Below are positions 7,714 through 11,690 of a stretch of 11,690 bases of DNA, one piece after another. The notes beneath the pieces were generated by a model. That model was not told where the DNA came from, did no database searches, and saw only the letters and a program-made list of their open reading frames with translations. A program made the translations under genes and the position numbers. The first letter of the stretch is position 1. Each line of letters begins with the position of its first letter. Source of the DNA: Pseudomonadota bacterium. Lineage in GTDB: Bacteria; Pseudomonadota; Alphaproteobacteria; Rhizobiales; Hyphomicrobiaceae. The DNA lies in contig JAEWCT010000089.1 of the NCBI GenBank assembly GCA_023390485.1, forward strand, positions 1-11,690. Direction: 5' to 3'.

Positions 7714-7721
7714 CTCCTTCT
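7714..7721 (-). promoter_or_regulatory. Ribosome binding site of hpnH (supports GTG start)
   Basis: On the minus strand the sequence reads AGAAGGAG. It ends nine bases before the GTG at 7704. This strong Shine-Dalgarno match, with the family-typical N terminus, decides for the GTG start. It also shows hpnH has its own initiation site rather than depending on coupling to ispH. Confidence 0.75.
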
Positions 7722-7727
7722 AGCGGC

Positions 7728-7766
7728 GCTCGAACCAGCACTATCGTTGATCATGATGCTTCGAGC
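7728..7766. repeat. Imperfect inverted repeat spanning the ispH stop (possible hairpin)
   Basis: GCTCGAA at 7728-7734 is the inverse complement of TTCGAGC at 7760-7766. The pairing extends inward by GCA (7738-7740) with TGC (7757-7759) if CCA is bulged out, leaving a loop of about 16 nt. It covers the end of ispH and the ispH-hpnH gap. There is no T-run, so it is not an obvious intrinsic terminator. It could be an mRNA processing or stability element, or chance. Confidence 0.3.
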
Positions 7767-8680
7767 AATTCAGGCGGCAGGCGAAACGTAATTTTCTCCT
7801 CGATGCCATCGAGTATTTCGATCTCGATCGGCGAGATCTGTGCGATGGCTGTGAGGACATCTTCGACAAGAACATCAGGCGCCGAAGCACCTGCTGTTAC
7901 GCCAACTACATTCTTTCCGGCAAGCCAAGCTGGGTCGACCGCGCTACCGTCTGCGACGAGATAGCTCGGAATCCCGCACTCGGCGCCGATCTCGCGCAGC
8001 CTGTTCGAATTCGAGCTGTTACTGGCGCCGACGACGATAAGCACCTCGACCAACTGGCAGAGTTCCCGAACGGCCGTTTGTCTGTTTTGCGTAGCATAGC
8101 AGATATCGCGCGTTTCGGGCCCGATGACGTCGGTAAACCGGCGTTTGACGGCCTCGATGGTCGACCGTGTATCGTCGACGCTCAAGGTCGTCTGCGTGAT
8201 ATAGGCAACCGGCGTATCGTCGGGCAAATCGAGGTTTTCGACGTCCTCGACGTTTTCGACAAGGTAAACGGGCCCGGGAATGCGCCCGAGCGTGCCTTCG
8301 ATCTCGACGTGACCGGCATGCCCGATCAGGATGACGGTGCGCCCGAGCGAGGAATAGCGCTGGCCCTGCTTGTGAACCTTTGAAACGAGGGGACATGTCG
8401 CGTCGACGATCCTGAGGGGGCGCGATTTCGCCCTGTCTTCGATCTCACGCGAAACCCCATGCGCGCTGAATATCGTGACGGCGCCATCGGGAATTTCCGC
8501 CAGATCTTCGACGAAACGGGCGCCCTTGACCTTGAGGTCCTCGACGACATGCCGGTTGTGAACGATCTCATGGCGCACATAGACAGGCCCATCGCGCCGC
8601 GCGAGCGAACGCTCGACGATGTCGATCGCCCGGACCACGCCTGCGCAAAAACCCCGGGGCTGCGCCAAGATGACTTTCAT
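7751..8680 (-). CDS. ispH: 4-hydroxy-3-methylbut-2-enyl diphosphate reductase IspH (LytB)
   Basis: IspH is a 309-residue cytoplasmic iron-sulfur enzyme. It catalyses the final MEP-pathway step, reducing HMBPP to isopentenyl and dimethylallyl diphosphate. All expected cluster and active-site residues can be placed: C12 ([11 protein letters not shown]), H41 (HEIVHN), H74 (FSAHGV), C96 (DATCPLV), H124 and E126 (GHVEIEGT), T164/T165 (ITQTTLS) and C194 ([10 protein letters not shown]). SNSSNSNRL near residue 220 is also a family mark. The length matches the usual roughly 310-320 residues. The ATG (complement of 8678-8680) gives the standard [14 protein letters not shown] start. It is probably the first gene of a leftward ispH-hpnH unit and diverges from hpnN across 354 bp. 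Placing it here ties isoprenoid supply to hopanoid synthesis, although it serves all isoprenoids and is presumably essential. Confidence 0.97.
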   Translation of the reverse strand: MKVILAQPRGFCAGVVRAIDIVERSLARRDGPVYVRHEIVHNRHVVEDLKVKGARFVEDLAEIPDGAVTIFSAHGVSREIEDRAKSRPLRIVDATCPLVSKVHKQGQRYSSLGRTVILIGHAGHVEIEGTLGRIPGPVYLVENVEDVENLDLPDDTPVAYITQTTLSVDDTRSTIEAVKRRFTDVIGPETRDICYATQNRQTAVRELCQLVEVLIVVGASNSSNSNRLREIGAECGIPSYLVADGSAVDPAWLAGKNVVGVTAGASAPDVLVEDVLTAIAQISPIEIEILDGIEEKITFRLPPELLEAS

Positions 8681-9034
8681 GCAGAAACCCCGTCCTGCCG
8701 ACGCGCAATTACTTTGCGCTGTGGAAGACCTAATACCTCAACGCGTCCCGATTCATGACGTTCAACGCGCTGCGCCCCACTCGTCCCCGACTTTTACGCG
8801 CTATCGTGAATGATCGGCAGCCGGGGTAACGTCGCGGCATTCATGCTGTTGACGTGACGTGTCTCAAAAGCAACACACTAGACGGGCCCATTTATTCATC
8901 TGCTCGACAGGTTCGGCATCGTAGGTGAGCTGTTAAGAGATGCGACCCATCAAAAGGTTATCACGAGTCCCATCTAGAATGATCCTTCACGAACTCAACA
9001 TCCAACACCGTCCCAGACAACCGTTGGCGACCGC
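8681..9034. promoter_or_regulatory. Divergent ispH-hpnN intergenic region
   Basis: These 354 bp hold no convincing gene or RNA. They must contain the start signals for leftward ispH and rightward hpnN. A TTGACG at 8849-8854 (+) matches an alphaproteobacterial -35 element, but no good -10 box sits 16-18 bp downstream, so the promoter call is weak. Around it are ACGTC (8829-8833) and GACGT (8851-8855) as outer arms, GCAT and ATGC (8837-8840, 8843-8846) as inner arms, and a GACGT tandem at 8851-8860. Together these form a near-concentric dyad that could be an operator. I cannot place the ispH promoter. The hpnN start has only a poor ribosome site (GGCGA just upstream). Confidence 0.45.
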
Positions 9035-11656
9035 ATGATCGAGCGCGTCGTCGCCGGTATCGTCGCCATCGCTGTGCGCCTGCGCTGGCTGACTATTGTG
9101 CTGGGGCTGGGGCTCACGGCCGGTGCTATCGTTTACGTCGTCAACCATTTCGCCATCACGACCGATACGAGCCAGCTCATCGCGTCGGATCTCGATTGGC
9201 GTCAGCGTGAGCGCCAGTTCGATCTCGCTTTTCCACAGCACACCGACACGATCGATGTCGTCATAGACGGCAAAACCCCGGAGCTGACCGAGGCCGCAGC
9301 GGCCAAGCTCGCTGCTGCCCTCAGCGAATCGAAGCCCGATCCATTCCAGATCGTGAGGCGGCGGGATGGTGGCCCGTTCTTCGAAAAGAACGGCCTTCTC
9401 TATCTTTCGCTGCCCGAACTCAAGGAAACGACCGAGGGGTTGATCAAGGCGCAGCCGGTTCTCGGCACACTTGCCGCCGATCCGACTCTTAACGGACTGG
9501 CGAAGGCGCTCTCGTTTGTTCCGCTCGGCATCAAGGATGACCGTGCGAAGTGGTCGGATTTCGAAAAGCCGCTCGGCGTGATGGTCGATGCCATCGACAA
9601 TCTGATGGCAGGCAAGGAGACGAATTTCTCTTGGGGCGGGCTGCTGACGGGCGCGCAACCGGCACCTTCCGAACTTCGCCGCTTCCTCGAGGTGAAGCCG
9701 GTCCTCGACTATTCCGACCTGCAGCCCGGATCCGAAGCCACCAGCTTGATCCGCAAAACCGCCGAACGGCTGGGGCTGACCCCTGAGAATGGTGTACGCG
9801 TGAGGCTCACGGGCTCGGTTCCGATGGCGGATGAGGAGTTTGGAACCGTTGCCGAAGGCGCGATCGTCAACACGGCCGTTACCATCGCAGCCGTTCTTTT
9901 CATTTTGTGGCTGGCGCTGAAATCGGGCCGCATCATTGTCGCGGTTCTCGTCAGCCTATTCGCCGGACTTGCGATGACCGGGGCGCTGGGACTTTACCTC
10001 GTCGGGGCCCTGAACCTGATATCGGTCGCTTTCGCCGTGCTGTTCGTCGGCATCGGCGTCGATTTCGGCATCCAATTCTCGGTCAGATACCGCCACGAGC
10101 GCTTCAGCAAGCACGGCCTCCGCGATGCGTTGATTGCAGCGGGTACCAACGCCGGAAAGCCGCTTGCGCTCGCCGCGGCCGCGACGACCGCGGGCTTCTA
10201 CGCCTTCCTGCCAACCGATTACCGCGGCGTATCCGAGCTTGGCCTCATTGCCGGCAGCGGCATGGTCATCGCGTTCCTGACGAGCATCACGTTGTTGCCC
10301 GCGATGCTTTCCCTACTCAATCCGCCGGGCGAGGCGCACGACGTCGGCTACCGCGCACTTGCGCCCGTCGACCGTTTCATGGCGCGTCACCGGCACGTCA
10401 TTCTGGCGCTGACGATGCTCGGTGTCCTTGCCGGATTGCCGCTGCTGACGAAGCTCGAGTTCGATTTCAATCCGATCAACCTTCGCAGCAATAAGGTCGA
10501 GTCCGTCTCGACCTTCAACGATCTCATGCGCGATCCCGCGACCGCGCCGAACACCATCGAGGTCCTTGCGCCGAACTTGGCCGGTGCCCAAGCGCTCGCA
10601 GCCAAGCTCGATAAATTGCCGGAAGCCGCGCACACGGTGACGCTCGCCAGCTTCGTGCCCGACCAGCAAACGGAAAAGCTGGCGGTCACAAGGGACGTGG
10701 CAGACCTGCTCGGCCCGACGATCGAGCCCGACGAAATGGCGGCGGATCCGACGGATGCGGATACGCAGACCAGACTGAAGGAGACGGCGACGGAATTTGA
10801 AAATGTCGCCAAGCTTCCCGGCGCGCCCCCGCTTGCCACCCACATGGCAGAGACACTGCGCAAGCTCGCAGACGCGCCGCCGGATGTGCGCGCAAAGGTC
10901 GAAAAGTCATTGCTTGACGGTCTGAAGCTGCGCCTCGCGCAAATTCGCTCGGCTCTGAAGGCCGAGCCGATCACACTTGATAATCTGCCGCCCGAGATAA
11001 TTGCCGACTGGATCACCGCCGATCACCGGGCACGCGTCGAAGTCGCGCCGAAGGGAGATGGCAACGACAACGCCAACCTCCGTCGTTTCGCCTCCGCCGT
11101 CCTCGCCGTTGCGCCGGAAGCCACCGGCGTGCCAATCCTCATCCAGGAATCGGCGAAGACCGTGGTCCGATCGTTTATCCAGGCGGGCCTATTGGCGCTC
11201 GTCTCGATAACGATCATCCTGTTCGTTGCGCTGCGCCGCATATCGGACGTGCTTTTGACGCTCGTGCCGTTGTTGCTCGCAGGTGTCGTGACACTCGAGC
11301 TTTGCGTGCTGATCGGGCTGCGGCTGAACTTCGCGAACATCATCGCGCTGCCGGTTCTTCTTGGCGTCGGCGTCGCGTTCAAGATTTACTACGTGCTGGC
11401 TTGGCGCGAAGGCGAAACGAGCTTGCTGGCCTCGCCGCTGACCCGCGCCGTCATGTTCAGCGCCATGACGACGGCTGTCGCCTTCGGGAGCCTGTTTTTC
11501 TCGAGTCACCCGGGGACGTCGAGCATGGGCGAGCTGCTGGCGCTCTCGCTCGTGACGACACTGGCGGCCGCGGTTCTCTTCCAGCCGATCCTGATGGGGC
11601 CGCCCCGGAACCCGGCCAAGCAGGAAAACGAGAAACCGCCGCCTCCTGCGCCCTAG
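9035..11656 (+). CDS. hpnN: Hopanoid transporter HpnN (RND/MMPL family)
   Basis: HpnN is an 873-residue inner-membrane transporter of the RND superfamily, MMPL-like branch, the usual size for HpnN. Family members are thought to move hopanoids from the inner membrane toward the outer membrane. The architecture is two repeats. TM1 (about 13-36) is followed by a large periplasmic domain (about 37-275) and TM2-TM6 (about 276-430). TM7 (about 453-473) is followed by a second periplasmic domain (about 475-710) and TM8-TM12 (about 713-855). The N-half TM4 carries GIGVDFGIQ with Asp343; the matching C-half segment reads GVGVAFKIYYV with Ala781 and Lys783. The C terminus is a short proline-rich tail (KPPPPAP). 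The ATG at 9035 gives a short cytosolic lead and then TM1, as expected, but its Shine-Dalgarno is weak. Tandem stops TAG and TGA end it. It is transcribed alone, divergent from ispH. Assignment rests on topology, size, motif pattern and hopanoid context. Confidence 0.93.
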   Translation: MIERVVAGIVAIAVRLRWLTIVLGLGLTAGAIVYVVNHFAITTDTSQLIASDLDWRQRERQFDLAFPQHTDTIDVVIDGKTPELTEAAAAKLAAALSESKPDPFQIVRRRDGGPFFEKNGLLYLSLPELKETTEGLIKAQPVLGTLAADPTLNGLAKALSFVPLGIKDDRAKWSDFEKPLGVMVDAIDNLMAGKETNFSWGGLLTGAQPAPSELRRFLEVKPVLDYSDLQPGSEATSLIRKTAERLGLTPENGVRVRLTGSVPMADEEFGTVAEGAIVNTAVTIAAVLFILWLALKSGRIIVAVLVSLFAGLAMTGALGLYLVGALNLISVAFAVLFVGIGVDFGIQFSVRYRHERFSKHGLRDALIAAGTNAGKPLALAAAATTAGFYAFLPTDYRGVSELGLIAGSGMVIAFLTSITLLPAMLSLLNPPGEAHDVGYRALAPVDRFMARHRHVILALTMLGVLAGLPLLTKLEFDFNPINLRSNKVESVSTFNDLMRDPATAPNTIEVLAPNLAGAQALAAKLDKLPEAAHTVTLASFVPDQQTEKLAVTRDVADLLGPTIEPDEMAADPTDADTQTRLKETATEFENVAKLPGAPPLATHMAETLRKLADAPPDVRAKVEKSLLDGLKLRLAQIRSALKAEPITLDNLPPEIIADWITADHRARVEVAPKGDGNDNANLRRFASAVLAVAPEATGVPILIQESAKTVVRSFIQAGLLALVSITIILFVALRRISDVLLTLVPLLLAGVVTLELCVLIGLRLNFANIIALPVLLGVGVAFKIYYVLAWREGETSLLASPLTRAVMFSAMTTAVAFGSLFFSSHPGTSSMGELLALSLVTTLAAAVLFQPILMGPPRNPAKQENEKPPPPAP

Positions 11657-11690
11657 TGAGCGTCATCCTCGGCCGAGCGCGCTGCAAGCG
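11657..11690. other. Start of GC-rich palindrome after hpnN, cut by window end
   Basis: After the tandem stop, the sequence GCGTCATCCTCGGCCGAGCG begins a GC-rich stretch containing the 10-bp palindrome CTCGGCCGAG. Many alphaproteobacterial genomes carry intergenic hairpins that begin GTCATCCTCGG and close with CCGAGGATGAC. This looks like the left arm of such an element, serving as a terminator or a dispersed repeat. The right arm lies outside the window, so the call is tentative. A leftward gene could also end here. Confidence 0.3.

Noticed and set aside
8459..8813. Small plus-strand frames running from ispH into the intergenic region
   Set aside because: Most of their length is antisense to ispH, there is no good ribosome site, and the peptides look like random Arg/Pro-rich sequence.

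Overview
The window is a compact hopanoid (bacterial triterpenoid lipid) locus. The composition is GC-rich, with GC-biased third codon positions that also throw long spurious antisense frames. The gene set and order (hpnB-C-D-E-F-G reading right, hpnH and ispH reading left, hpnN reading right) fit an alphaproteobacterium of the Hyphomicrobiales. A Hyphomicrobium-like or related methylotroph or soil organism is my best guess, inferred from protein flavour rather than from any rRNA or marker gene in the window. I see no tRNA, rRNA, CRISPR array, insertion sequence, phage gene or integration site.

Region 1 (2-6612, + strand) is a tightly packed operon. A 5'-truncated hpnB (hopanoid-associated family 2 glycosyltransferase) overlaps hpnC by 4 bp, hpnC overlaps hpnD by 11 bp, and hpnD abuts hpnE (TAA followed directly by ATG). 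These three make squalene from farnesyl diphosphate: HpnD makes presqualene diphosphate, HpnC converts it to hydroxysqualene, and HpnE reduces that to squalene. After 30 bp comes hpnF/shc, the squalene-hopene cyclase with an intact DTDD catalytic motif. After a G-rich 47-bp gap comes hpnG, the nucleosidase/phosphorylase that removes adenine from adenosylhopane.

Region 2 (6556-8680, - strand) is a probable two-gene operon transcribed towards region 1. ispH (last step of the MEP isoprenoid pathway) comes first and hpnH (radical SAM adenosylhopane synthase) second. hpnG and hpnH, which act in consecutive steps, meet tail to tail and overlap by 57 bp of coding sequence.

Region 3 (8681-11690) is a 354-bp divergent intergenic region, then hpnN, a full-length RND/MMPL-type transporter thought to move hopanoids to the outer membrane. 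The last 34 bases after its double stop hold the start of a GC-rich palindrome cut by the window edge.

Together the genes cover isoprenoid precursor supply (IspH), squalene synthesis (HpnCDE), cyclisation (HpnF), side-chain extension (HpnH, HpnG) and export (HpnN). Farnesyl diphosphate synthase and later tailoring enzymes (HpnO, HpnI/J/K, HpnP) are not in the window. This is a known system. I found no convincing undescribed one. The more unusual points are the hpnG/hpnH overlap, the G-tract start region of hpnG, the asymmetric transmembrane motifs of HpnN, and candidate regulatory dyads at the ispH-hpnH and ispH-hpnN junctions.
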